Assembly (NCBI GenBank): GCA_029781975.1 | Contig: JAKOVQ010000010.1 | Location: 170,375 to 234,374, forward strand | Source of the DNA: Acidobacteriota bacterium | Lineage (GTDB): Bacteria; Acidobacteriota; Thermoanaerobaculia; UBA5066 | Length of the DNA: 64,000 bases | Reading direction: 5' to 3' | In this document: in pieces, positions 52,635-61,059 of the stretch | Layout: every line of letters begins with the position of its first letter | Position numbering within the stretch: position 1 is the stretch's first letter | Notes under the pieces: model-generated | Databases searched by the model: none | What the model was told of the DNA's origin: nothing | Seen by the model: the letters and a program-made list of their open reading frames with translations, nothing else | Position numbers and translations under genes: made by a program

Positions 52635-55600
52635 TCAGAGCGTCCCCTTCACGTATTCGAGGTTCGTCATCGCCACCAGGTAGTCGCGCTGGGCCTTCGC
52701 GAGGTTCCCGGCCGCCTGGCGCGCGTTGAGGAGCGCGTCGTCGACGTCCAGGCGTGTCTTCACGCCGAACTCCAGCCCCTTCTCCGACATCTCGAGGAGG
52801 CGCCTGGCCTGCTCGACGTTCCCCGAGAGGGCGCGGACGATCTCCTCGGCGACGCGGACCGCGTCGACGGCCGTCCGCGCCTCCACGACGACGCCGTCGC
52901 GGGCCTGCGCGTGGTCGAGCTCGGCACGCGCCAGGTCGCTCTTCGCCTGGAGGACGCGGCCACGGGTGGCCAGGCCGTCGAAGAAAGGGAACGAGAGGTA
53001 GACGCCGGCCGCCCAGACCTTGCCGTTCGAGGCGAGCGGGCCCGCCTCGAACCACTTCCAGCCGGCGTTCGCGCGGAGGTCGAGGCGCGGCTTGTCGTCG
53101 GCGTTCCGGATCTTCACGAGCTCGCCGTAGATCGAGACGTTGCGGGAGAGCCCCTTCAGGTCGGGCCGCCTCTCGAGCGCCTCCTCGACCACCGCGGGGT
53201 AGGGCGGCGGGTCGGACAGCTCCGCCTCGAGCGTCCCGGTCACGTCGAGGTCGGTCCCCTCCTCGGCCAGGACGAGCCGGAGGCGGTCGAGCGCCTGGAC
53301 GACGAGGTTCGCCGCCCGGATCACCTCGGGCTTCTGGTTCTCCCGCGCGACCCGCGCCGCCAGGACGTCGTAGTCGGTCGCGGTCCCGAGCCCGTACCGC
53401 TTCTCGGCCTCCGTCAGCTGCCGCTCGCGCTGCGCGAGCGTCGCCTTCGCGATCTCCTCGAGCCGGCGGGCGAGGAGGACGTCGTAGAACGCCTCCGTGA
53501 CGTCGCGGACGGCGGCCTGCCGGTAGTGATCGAGCTGGTCGTCCGCCGCCGCGATGCCGTGCTTGGCCCCCCGGATCGCCGCCCCGACCTGCCCCCAGGT
53601 GAAGAGCGTCTGGCTGAGCGTCAGGTCCGCGGTCTTCGTCGTCTGCCCTGCCGGGAAGAAGTCGCCGAAGATCGCCTGGAAGCTCCCGTCCCAGCTCCGC
53701 CCGTACGAGGCGTTCGCCCCGACGTGCGGGAAGGCGGCGGCCCGCTCCTCGACGTACTTCCCCTTCACCCAGTCCTGGTACGCGCGGGCCTTCCGGACGT
53801 CGCGGTTCTTCTCCTCGGCGATCCGGACGGCGTCCGCGAGGGTGAGGACGCGCTTCGTGGGGGCGGCTGCGGCCGCCGTGGGGGCCGCTTCCTGCGCGGC
53901 TCGCGCGGGCGTTCCCTCGGGCGCCTCCGCGCCCGCCGGCGGCGCTGGGGCGAGGAGGAGGGCGGCGAGGAGGGCCGAGGCGACCCCGCCGCCGGCACGT
54001 GCGGCCGCGGAGGCGCCGTCCGGGGCCTCCGGAGCCGCGTGGGGTGCGTGCGCGTCGGTCTCGAGCGCGTTCGCCTTCAGCCACCTCCGGTGGAGCCAGG
54101 CGGCGAAGTCGTCGAGGAGGGTGTAGACGACCGGGACGACGAGGAGCGTCAGGACGGTCGACGTGACGAGCCCGCCGATGACGGCGCGGGCCATCGGCGC
54201 CCGCATCTCGGCGCCCTGCCCGATCGCGAGGGCGAGCGGGACCATCCCGAAGATCATCGCGAGCGTCGTCATCATGATGGGGCGGAGCCGCGTCCGGCCC
54301 GCGACGATGAGCGCCTCCCGCCGCTCCATCCCCTGCCGCCTGAGGACCTTCGTGTAGTCGACGAGGAGGATCGCGTTCTTCGTGACGAGGCCCATCAGGA
54401 GGATGAGTCCGATGAGCGACATGATGTTCACGGTGTCGCCCGTCAGGACGAGCATCCCCGCCATCCCGACGATGGAGAGCGGCAGCGAGAGCATGATCGC
54501 GAGCGGGTCGATGAACGACTCGAACTGCGCCGCGAGGATCAGGTAGACGAAGAGGATGGCGAGGAGGAGCGCCTCGGCCATGTAGCCGAAGCTCTCCTCC
54601 ATCCGCTCCGCCTCGCCCGGGAAGACGACGCGGTAGCCCGGCGCCATCTGGATCTTCGACGCCGCCTCGCGGATCCTCTGCGCCGCCGTCCCGAGAGGAA
54701 GGCCGTCGAGGTTCGCGGAGAGGACGACCTCGCGGGAGAGGTCGCGCCGCGAGATCTCCGAGGGGGTCGTGGCGCGGCGGGCCCTCACGAGCTCGGCCAG
54801 CGGGACGAGCGCGTTCCCGCCGCCCGCCTTGGGGACGGCGATCCTCAGGTCGCCCACCTGGGCGATGTCCTCGCGCATGTCGAGCGGGAGGCGGACGCGG
54901 ACGTCCACGGCCTCCCCCTCGTCGTCCTCGAACGTCGTCACCGCCTGGCCGCCGACGAGCGCGCCGACCGTCCGCGCGATGGCCGGCGTCGCCAGGCCCG
55001 CGTCCGCGGCGCGCTCGCGCTGGACTTCCAGCCGGTACTCCGGGAGGTCGAGCTCCAGCGTCACCTCCAGGTCGACGATCCCCGGGATCCGGTACGCCGC
55101 CTCCTTCAGCTCGGCCGCGTACTTCTTCAGGAGGGGGATCTCCTCGCCGCGGATCGAGACCATGAGCGGCTTCTCGGCGAACTCGTCCGACTGCATCTCG
55201 ACCGACGGGATGATCCCGGGGATCCCCTCGATCAGCTTCCGCGCCTCGGCCGCGAGGACGGAGGCGTGCTTCGCCCGCTCCTTCCGGTCCTTGAGCTTCA
55301 CGTAGACGCGCGCGTCCCGCACCGTCCCGGTGTCCCCCGCCCCGATCGAGGCGTAGGTGTGCTGGATCTCGGGCATCCTCTTCAGCGCCGCCAGCACCTT
55401 CTCCATCCTCCCGAGCGTCTCCTGGAAGGAGGCGTCGGGGGCGGTCTTGAACCTGATCTGGAACTCCCCCTGGTCGGCGTTGACCATGAACTCCGACTGG
55501 AGCGACCCGAAGATGCCGAGGCCGGCGACGAACGCCGCGACCGCGGCGGCCAGGACCGTCTTCCGGTGGTCGAGCGCCCAGGCGATCAGCCCCTTGTAGC

Positions 55601-57155
55601 GGTCGGCCGTCCGGTCGAACCACCCGTTGAAACGGTCGAGGACCCGCGCCACCGCGTGGCGCTTCCCGGTCCTCTCCACGTCGGGGTCGACCCAGCGCGA
55701 GGAGAGCATCGGGTCGAGCGTGAACGAGACGAAGAGCGAGACGAGGACGGCGAAGGCGACCGTCATCCCGAACTGGAAGAAGAACCGGCCGATGATCCCC
55801 TTCATGAAGGCGACGGGGACGAAGACGGCCACGATCGACGCGCTCGTCGCCAGGACGGCGAGGCCGATCTCGGCAGTCCCGTTCCGGGCCGCGGTCATGT
55901 GGTCCTCGCCGTGCTCGAGGTGCCTCACGATGTTCTCCCGGACGACGATGGCGTCGTCGATCAGGAGGCCGATCGCGAGGGAGAGGGCCATCAGGGTCAT
56001 GACGTTCAGCGTCATGCCGAGGAAGTACATGGCGATGAACGAGGAGATGACCGAGATCGGGAGCGTGAGCCCCGTGATCACCGTCGAGCGCCAGGAGTTG
56101 AGGAAGCAGAAGACGATGAGGACGGTCAGGAAGGCCCCGAGGACGAGGGTGTTCGTCACGTCGTGGACCGAATCCTTGATCATCACCGAGCCGTCCCTCA
56201 CGAGCTGGATCTCGACCGACGGCGGGAGCTCCTGGCGCAGCTTCTCGATCTCGCGATTCACCTCGTCGACGACGCCGACGGTGTTCGCCTTCGACTGCTT
56301 GTAGACGTCGATCGCGACCGCGGGGACGCCGTTGACGAGGGCGATGGAGCGCTGTTCCTCGGCTCCGTCCACCACGTCCGCCACCTCGCCGAGCGTCACC
56401 GGGACCTCGCCCCGCCGCGCGACGACCATCGACGAGAAGCCCGAGACCTCGAGCGGCTTCCCCGAGACGCGGACCGGCAGCTCCTGGCCTCCCCTGTTGA
56501 GGCGGCCGAGCGGGGTGTTGACGTTCTCGCCCGAGAGGCCGCCGATCAGCTCGTCGACCCCCATCCCGAGCGCCTCGAGACGGGCCGGGTCGACGTGGAC
56601 GTTCACCTCGCGCTTCGTGTCGCCCACCAGCTCGACCTTTCCGACCCCGGGGAGGTTCTCGAGGCGCCGCTTCACCTTCCGGTCGACGAGGGTCGTCAGC
56701 TCGCGCGGCGTCATCTGCTCCGACCTGACGGCGAGCGAGACGATGGCCATCCCGCCGATGTCGAGCTTCTGGATGACCGGCTCCTCGATCCCCTGCGGCA
56801 GCTCGTTGCGGATCGCCGCGATCTTGGCGCGGGCGTCCTGGGCCGCGTCGTTGATCTTCACCTCGAGGTTGAACTCGACGATGACCGTCGAGAGCCCCTC
56901 GCGCGACGTGGAGATCACGTGCTTGACCCCCGAGATCGGGTTGACCGCCTGCTCGAGCTTCTTCGTCACCTCGCGCTCGACCGTCTCCGGCGAGGCGCCC
57001 GGGAACTGGGTGACGATCGAGAGGACCGGGATCTCGACGTCGGGAAACATGTCGATGGCGAGCCTTCGGTACGAGAAGACCCCGAGGGTCACCAGCGCCA
57101 GCATCAGGACCGTCGCGAAGACGGGCCGCTTGATGGAGAGGTTCGACAGGAACAC
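52635..57155 (-). CDS. Natural fusion of an RND/HAE1 efflux permease and a TolC-type outer-membrane factor
   Basis: One continuous frame of 1506 residues. Residues 1 to about 1035 form a complete RND permease (start MFLSNLSIKRPVFATVL, TM4 proton-relay Asp pair in GLLIDDAIVVREN at about 400, and LVTKNAILLVDY with the Lys in TM10). Residues 1058-1072 form a hydrophobic Leu/Ala core ending in PAGA at 1076, like a signal peptide with a cleavage site. Residues from about 1095 to 1506 form a TolC family protein (LTLADAVRIAEEKNRD to NLEYVKGTL). No start codon exists in this frame at the junction. The preceding gene encodes the periplasmic adaptor. Confidence 0.93.
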   Translation of the reverse strand: MFLSNLSIKRPVFATVLMLALVTLGVFSYRRLAIDMFPDVEIPVLSIVTQFPGASPETVEREVTKKLEQAVNPISGVKHVISTSREGLSTVIVEFNLEVKINDAAQDARAKIAAIRNELPQGIEEPVIQKLDIGGMAIVSLAVRSEQMTPRELTTLVDRKVKRRLENLPGVGKVELVGDTKREVNVHVDPARLEALGMGVDELIGGLSGENVNTPLGRLNRGGQELPVRVSGKPLEVSGFSSMVVARRGEVPVTLGEVADVVDGAEEQRSIALVNGVPAVAIDVYKQSKANTVGVVDEVNREIEKLRQELPPSVEIQLVRDGSVMIKDSVHDVTNTLVLGAFLTVLIVFCFLNSWRSTVITGLTLPISVISSFIAMYFLGMTLNVMTLMALSLAIGLLIDDAIVVRENIVRHLEHGEDHMTAARNGTAEIGLAVLATSASIVAVFVPVAFMKGIIGRFFFQFGMTVAFAVLVSLFVSFTLDPMLSSRWVDPDVERTGKRHAVARVLDRFNGWFDRTADRYKGLIAWALDHRKTVLAAAVAAFVAGLGIFGSLQSEFMVNADQGEFQIRFKTAPDASFQETLGRMEKVLAALKRMPEIQHTYASIGAGDTGTVRDARVYVKLKDRKERAKHASVLAAEARKLIEGIPGIIPSVEMQSDEFAEKPLMVSIRGEEIPLLKKYAAELKEAAYRIPGIVDLEVTLELDLPEYRLEVQRERAADAGLATPAIARTVGALVGGQAVTTFEDDEGEAVDVRVRLPLDMREDIAQVGDLRIAVPKAGGGNALVPLAELVRARRATTPSEISRRDLSREVVLSANLDGLPLGTAAQRIREAASKIQMAPGYRVVFPGEAERMEESFGYMAEALLLAILFVYLILAAQFESFIDPLAIMLSLPLSIVGMAGMLVLTGDTVNIMSLIGLILLMGLVTKNAILLVDYTKVLRRQGMERREALIVAGRTRLRPIMMTTLAMIFGMVPLALAIGQGAEMRAPMARAVIGGLVTSTVLTLLVVPVVYTLLDDFAAWLHRRWLKANALETDAHAPHAAPEAPDGASAAARAGGGVASALLAALLLAPAPPAGAEAPEGTPARAAQEAAPTAAAAAPTKRVLTLADAVRIAEEKNRDVRKARAYQDWVKGKYVEERAAAFPHVGANASYGRSWDGSFQAIFGDFFPAGQTTKTADLTLSQTLFTWGQVGAAIRGAKHGIAAADDQLDHYRQAAVRDVTEAFYDVLLARRLEEIAKATLAQRERQLTEAEKRYGLGTATDYDVLAARVARENQKPEVIRAANLVVQALDRLRLVLAEEGTDLDVTGTLEAELSDPPPYPAVVEEALERRPDLKGLSRNVSIYGELVKIRNADDKPRLDLRANAGWKWFEAGPLASNGKVWAAGVYLSFPFFDGLATRGRVLQAKSDLARAELDHAQARDGVVVEARTAVDAVRVAEEIVRALSGNVEQARRLLEMSEKGLEFGVKTRLDVDDALLNARQAAGNLAKAQRDYLVAMTNLEYVKGTL
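53928..53984 (-). other. Internal signal-peptide-like segment at the RND/TolC junction
   Basis: Codons 1058-1076 of the fusion encode a Leu/Ala-rich hydrophobic core followed by Pro-Ala-Gly-Ala. An Arg at 1053 and three Gly precede it. It sits after the cytoplasmic C-terminus expected of an RND pump and immediately before the mature part of a TolC protein, where a signal peptide would lie in a separate gene. Confidence 0.7.
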
Positions 57156-57158
57156 GGC

Positions 57159-58298
57159 TCAGGCCTCCGGCGCGCCCGTCCGGACCCGGTCCCCGTCCCG
57201 CAGGCTGAACCCCCCGCGCGTCACGACCACGTCGCCCGCCGCGAGCCCTTCCACCACCTCGACCCGATCGCCCGGGGCGGCCCCGGTCCGGATCGTCCGC
57301 CGCTTCACGACGTCCCCGTCGACGACGAAGACCGCCGCGAGGTTCCGGGCGGTGTCCCACGTCTGGAGCGCGCCCCGCGGGACGGAGAGGACCCCGGCCC
57401 GGCGGCCCGTGACGATCCGCCCCTTCACGAAGAGGCCGCTCTTGAGCGCCTCGTCGGGGTTCGGGACCTCGGCCCGGATCCTGAGCGCCCGGCTCCCCTC
57501 CTCCGTCGCGGGGTTGATGTACGAGATCCGCCCCTGGAACTCCCGTCCCGGGAGGGCGTCGGTCGTGAAGGCGAGGGGCTGTCCGACCTTGACCGAGGCG
57601 AGCCGGGTCGAGGGGACCGTGGCCGTCAGCTCCAGCGTCCGGTTGTCGACGATCCGGAAGATCGGCGCCGGGTTCCCCATGTTCTCGACGTAGTCGCCGA
57701 CGTTGGCCGACCGCCTCGAGACGACGCCGTCGATCGGGGCGAGGAGGACGGCCTTGTGGAGACGGGTCTCGGCCGCCCAGAGCTGGGCCTTCGCCGCCTC
57801 CAGCGACGCCGCCGCGGCCTCGCGCACCGTCCGGGCCTCGTCGAGCCCCTGCTGCGTCGCGAGCCCCGCCTCCTTCATCTTCTCCGTCCGCGAAAGCTCG
57901 CGCGCCGCGCGCGCCGCCGCGACCTGGGCCTGGAGGAGCGCGGCGCGGGCCGCCTGGTTCTGCGCGTCGGCCTCGCGCGTGTCGAGGCGGGCGAGCGGCG
58001 TCCCCTTCGTCACGCGGACCCACTCGGTCACGAAGACCTCGGCGATCGTGCCGCTGTACTCGCTCTTGACGTCCACCTCGTTCTTGGCGGCGAGGGTCCC
58101 GACGACGTCGATCGACTCCTCGAGGTCGGCAGCCGCCACCTGCGCCGTGTCGACGGCGACGGGCGGGCGGCCGGCCCCGGCTCCCGCCTTCCCGTTCGCC
58201 GACCGGGAGCAGCCGGACAAGGGGGGCAGGCCCAGCAGGGCGAGGGCCAGGAGGGCGGAGGCGAAGCGGGCGGGACGGACCGTTCCGGGCTGGGTCAT
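57159..58298 (-). CDS. RND periplasmic adaptor (membrane fusion) lipoprotein
   Basis: This MFP of the HlyD/AcrA type has 379 residues. The lipoprotein signal (ASALLALALLGLPPLSGC) has a good lipobox. Barrel-sandwich halves flank an alpha-hairpin (QAARAALLQAQVAAARAARELSRTEKMKEAG), followed by a beta-barrel and membrane-proximal domain (GDRVEVVEGLAAGDVVVTRG). It links the inner-membrane pump to the outer-membrane factor. The ATG overlaps the upstream TetR stop by 4 bases (ATGA), and the RND::TolC gene follows after 3 bases. Confidence 0.92.
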   Translation of the reverse strand: MTQPGTVRPARFASALLALALLGLPPLSGCSRSANGKAGAGAGRPPVAVDTAQVAAADLEESIDVVGTLAAKNEVDVKSEYSGTIAEVFVTEWVRVTKGTPLARLDTREADAQNQAARAALLQAQVAAARAARELSRTEKMKEAGLATQQGLDEARTVREAAAASLEAAKAQLWAAETRLHKAVLLAPIDGVVSRRSANVGDYVENMGNPAPIFRIVDNRTLELTATVPSTRLASVKVGQPLAFTTDALPGREFQGRISYINPATEEGSRALRIRAEVPNPDEALKSGLFVKGRIVTGRRAGVLSVPRGALQTWDTARNLAAVFVVDGDVVKRRTIRTGAAPGDRVEVVEGLAAGDVVVTRGGFSLRDGDRVRTGAPEA

Positions 58299-58915
58299 CG
58301 TGCGGACTCCTGGTTCGGGGCGGCCGGAGCGGACACGCCCTTGAAGACGGCATCGAGCACCTGCAGGAACTCGGGCTTCCCGACGCCGAGCTCCGGGTGG
58401 GCGAGGGTGAGGTCCATCGCGAACGAGAGGACCGCCATGAGGGCCATCACCGTGGGTTGCGGGTCGCTCCCCCGGATCTCGCCGGTGGCGATCCCCTCCG
58501 CGACGATCCCCCGGACGATCTCGGTCAGCCGGATGTGGAAGGTCTCGAAGTCGAACGCGGGGGCTCCCTGAGCGGGCCCCCAGAAGACCGAGTTGAGGAA
58601 CCGGACCGTCGCCATGTGCCCCTCGAAGACCTCGTAGATCCGGAGGAAGAGCGTCTCGATCCGCTGTCGGACGGGCCCGGCGGAGAGCGACCTGGTGTCG
58701 AACGTCTCGTCCACCACCTTCAGGATCTTGTCGAGGATCGCGAGGTAGATCCCCTCCTTGCTCTTGAAGTGGTAGTAGAGCGCCGGCTTGGTCACGCCGG
58801 CCGCCTCGACGATCTCCCTCACGGAGGTCGCGGCATACCCGCGGGTCGTGAAGAGCTCCGTCGCTGCCGACATAAGTCGTTCTCGGACGGTGTTTTCCAT
58901 GGAAACGTCGGACAT
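58295..58915 (-). CDS. TetR/AcrR-family repressor of the efflux operon
   Basis: This regulator has 206 residues. The HTH (RGYAATSVREIVEAAGVTKP, ALYYHFKSKEG) is typical of TetR proteins, with a ligand-binding C-terminal domain. Of three possible starts (58948 GTG, 58915 ATG, 58900 ATG), 58915 was chosen as closest to the family N-terminus. It is the first gene of the tetR-MFP-RND::TolC operon, and a palindrome upstream is its probable operator. Efflux substrates are expected to be the inducers. Confidence 0.88.
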   Translation of the reverse strand: MSDVSMENTVRERLMSAATELFTTRGYAATSVREIVEAAGVTKPALYYHFKSKEGIYLAILDKILKVVDETFDTRSLSAGPVRQRIETLFLRIYEVFEGHMATVRFLNSVFWGPAQGAPAFDFETFHIRLTEIVRGIVAEGIATGEIRGSDPQPTVMALMAVLSFAMDLTLAHPELGVGKPEFLQVLDAVFKGVSAPAAPNQESAR

Positions 58916-58953
58916 GGGAGGAAGTCTCACAGCCAGCTTGTTCCACACGGGAA

Positions 58954-58967
58954 CTACCGACCGGTAG
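58954..58967. promoter_or_regulatory. TetR-type operator CTACC-GACC-GGTAG
   Basis: A near-perfect palindrome with arms CTACC and GGTAG lies directly upstream of the tetR gene. It reads TACCGACCGGTAGGTA and resembles the ACCGACCGGT half-site of many AcrR/TetR operators. It should allow autorepression of the operon. Confidence 0.65.
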
Positions 58968-59204
58968 GTAATCTAGAAGGCGATTGCCCTCTTGTCAAGG
59001 GCCGACGAGAACGCGACACCTCCTGACGGCGAGGCTCCTCCTCGGCGTCGTAGCCCGGGCGGGTACGGCGGGTGTTGGGGTCGGTGACCTCGGGCGAGAG
59101 CGGCGAAATGACGGATCACGGATCGCGGACCTTGTATCTTGATCTCGATGTGACCGAGACGAAGCGGCCGTAGCCGCAGCAGTAGTTTCTTTTGCTTCTT
59201 TTCT
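58968..59204. other. Intergenic stretch between the efflux operon and the IS110 element
   Basis: About 240 bases with no supported gene. The GC-rich half (to about 59110) belongs to the host side; from about 59110 the sequence is more mixed (CTTGTATCTTGATCTCG, TTTCTTTTGCTTCTTTTCTTTG), which may mark the left edge of the insertion. No terminal inverted repeat could be set. Confidence 0.4.
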
Positions 59205-59516
59205 TTGTGGAATTCACACAGCACGGTGGATTCCCCACAGGAGTCGATCCGCATGCGCATCGTGGTTCGCCGAGAAGGCGTACCCTCTGCCCTCGGACGG
59301 TTCATCGTCAGTGAGGGACTCTCGAAGATCACCCGTGTCCGGGGCCGGCAGGCCGTTCAGACCACGGTCGTGAAGACCGAGGGTCAGCAGGGGTCGCCGG
59401 CCTCGCACGTCCCAAGAGCCCGAACGGTTGCCCAGGGGGTGAGCCCGCATCAGGCAAGGATGGGCGGTGGGGGACGGGACCGGGACCTTCGCGCACGCCC
59501 TCCGAGGGAGGATGCG
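59205..59516 (+). ncRNA. Candidate IS110 bridge RNA in the left non-coding end
   Basis: The 300-base stretch before the transposase has no supported gene. Known IS110-group elements carry a structured bridge RNA of about 150-200 nt here that pairs with donor and target DNA. Short palindromes (GCATGC near 59252, GACCACGGTC near 59361) are present, but no fold was computed. The exact ends are unknown. Confidence 0.35.
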
Positions 59517-60473
59517 GTGCAGGAAGGCGAGATCAACGTCGGCGTGGATGTCTCCAAGGAGAAACTCGACGTCCACGTCAGGCCGCTCGGGGAACGATTC
59601 ACGGTCGACAACGACGCCAAGGGGCACGCCCGCCTCGTCAAACGGCTGCGCGGTCGCCCGATCATGCGGATCGTGCTGGAGGCCACCGGAGGCTACGAGG
59701 CGTCGGCGGTCCTGGCGCTCGGCCAGGCGGGGCTCCCTGCTTGTGTCGTCAATCCGCGCCAGGTCCACGACTTCAAGAAGAGCACCGGCCAGCTCGCCAA
59801 GACGGATGTCATCGACGCCGAGGTGCTCTCTCACTTCGGCGAGGCCATCCGCCCCGACGTTCGGCCGCTGCCCGACGAAACCGCGCTCGAGCTCTCCGCT
59901 CTCGTGGCGCGCCGGCGTCAGCTCGTCGAGATGAGGACGGCCGAGCTGAACCGGCTCGAGAAGAACCCCAAGCGGGCGATCGCCCGCGGGCTTCGTCGCC
60001 ATGTCGACTGGCTCGAGAAGGAGATCCGGCAGGTCGAGGAAGATCTGGACAAGATGATCAAGGGGAGCCCCTTGATGTCGGAGAAGTCGGGACGTCTCCA
60101 GACGACACCCGGCGTGGGTCCTGTTCTCTCTCGCTCCCTCCTCGCCGATCTCCCCGAGCTCGGCACGCTCAACCGCAAGGAGGTCGCCGCTCTCGTCGAT
60201 GTGGCCCCGTTCAACGACGACAGCGGCAAGAGGGTCAAAGACGGCAATCGTCACATCCGGGGCGGTCGCGCCAACGTTCGGTGTGTGCTCTACATGGGCG
60301 CCAGCAGCGCGGCCCGCCACAACCCCGTGATCCGAGCTCTCTACAACCGCCTCCTCGAAGGCGGCAAGAAGAAGAAGGTCGCCCTCGTCGCCTGCATGAG
60401 GAAACTCCTGACGATCCTCAACGCGATGATCCGCACCGGTTCCGACTGGGATCCCAACTTCGCCATCGCGTGA
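59517..60473 (+). CDS. IS110-family DEDD transposase
   Basis: This recombinase has 318 residues. The RuvC-like N-terminal DEDD domain is seen as NVGVDVSKEKLDV, VLEATGGYEAS and KTDVIDAEVLS. The C-terminal transposase_20 domain has LQTTPGVGPVLSRSLLADL and the serine motif region MGASSAARHNPVIRALY. The GTG start lies 5 nt after GGGAGG. The frame is complete, so it is likely active or recently active. IS110 transposases use a bridge RNA for target choice. Confidence 0.92.
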   Translation: MQEGEINVGVDVSKEKLDVHVRPLGERFTVDNDAKGHARLVKRLRGRPIMRIVLEATGGYEASAVLALGQAGLPACVVNPRQVHDFKKSTGQLAKTDVIDAEVLSHFGEAIRPDVRPLPDETALELSALVARRRQLVEMRTAELNRLEKNPKRAIARGLRRHVDWLEKEIRQVEEDLDKMIKGSPLMSEKSGRLQTTPGVGPVLSRSLLADLPELGTLNRKEVAALVDVAPFNDDSGKRVKDGNRHIRGGRANVRCVLYMGASSAARHNPVIRALYNRLLEGGKKKKVALVACMRKLLTILNAMIRTGSDWDPNFAIA

Positions 60474-60558
60474 GAGACGGAGGACGTTCATCGTGAAGAT
60501 TCCTCACCGCCCCCCTTGACTTCCATCACGGCTGACCCCGAGCGCCTCGTTCACCCGC

Positions 60559-61059
60559 CTACTTCCCCGAAGGCCATTCCAGCTTCCGAAAAAGTTCTTG
60601 AGCGAAAACGACACTGGTGGGATTTGCATCGCACGCGATCAACCTCCCACAGGTCCACTGGCGTGGCGGCGTCTCTTTCCGAACGGTGATCAACAGCCGC
60701 TCGCCGATCCGCGGCGGATCAGACCCCCCGAACGGAGTGCCTGGCTGGTAGACCTGCAGGACGAGTCGGCTCTCAGGAACCGCGCCCCCGAACTGGGCCA
60801 GCACCGATACTTCGAGAAGGGGAAGGGGAACGCAGTCGATACCGAAGCACTTGTCGACGCCGACATCGAGGTCGAGCACCTCAGCGAGCACCACAAAGCT
60901 CTCGGGTGAACGCGTGTAGTCAGGGAGCTTGAGGGGCGGGCGGTTTACTTGCGGTGGCAATTCAACAGGAGGAGATGCCCACGCGACCCCCCCGTATGCA
61001 ACGAGCGAGAAGAGGAGCACAGTACATCGCATCACTTTGAGCACCTTGTGGCACCTCAT
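60559..61059 (-). CDS. Small exported protein, candidate immunity partner of the RHS tip
   Basis: This protein of 166 residues starts at an ATG overlapping the RHS stop (ATGA). A signal peptide (MRCTVLLFSLVAYGGVAWAS from a second Met) is followed by a beta-rich domain with Cys residues (LDVGVDKCFGIDCVPLPLLE, TVRKETPPRQWTCGRLIACD) that might be an OB/NTR-like fold. The GC content is clearly below that of the window. It is coupled to the RHS gene, so it may neutralise the toxin tip in the periplasm. Confidence 0.7.
   Translation of the reverse strand: MRCHKVLKVMRCTVLLFSLVAYGGVAWASPPVELPPQVNRPPLKLPDYTRSPESFVVLAEVLDLDVGVDKCFGIDCVPLPLLEVSVLAQFGGAVPESRLVLQVYQPGTPFGGSDPPRIGERLLITVRKETPPRQWTCGRLIACDANPTSVVFAQELFRKLEWPSGK

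Larger units (their letters stand above)
59150..60540 (+). mobile_element. IS110-family insertion sequence (approximate ends)
   Basis: The element is defined by the DEDD transposase and by long non-coding flanks. The left flank is about 300 bases and the right about 60 bases (CCCCCTTGACTTCCATC near the right end). IS110 elements have no long terminal inverted repeats, so the borders are estimates. The neighbouring efflux operon and RHS genes are intact. Confidence 0.6.

Noticed and set aside
53990-54080. A separate start for a stand-alone TolC gene
   Set aside because: No ATG, GTG or TTG lies in frame between the RND C-terminus and the signal-like segment; a GTG in CGTGCC is out of frame.
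52627-58571. Very long open frames (about 1900 codons) on both strands over the efflux operon
   Set aside because: Low-complexity translations with no domains; they result from the G/C wobble of the efflux genes.
58973-59332. 119-codon minus-strand frame across the IS left end
   Set aside because: Basic low-complexity translation with no signal or domain; it crosses the likely element border.
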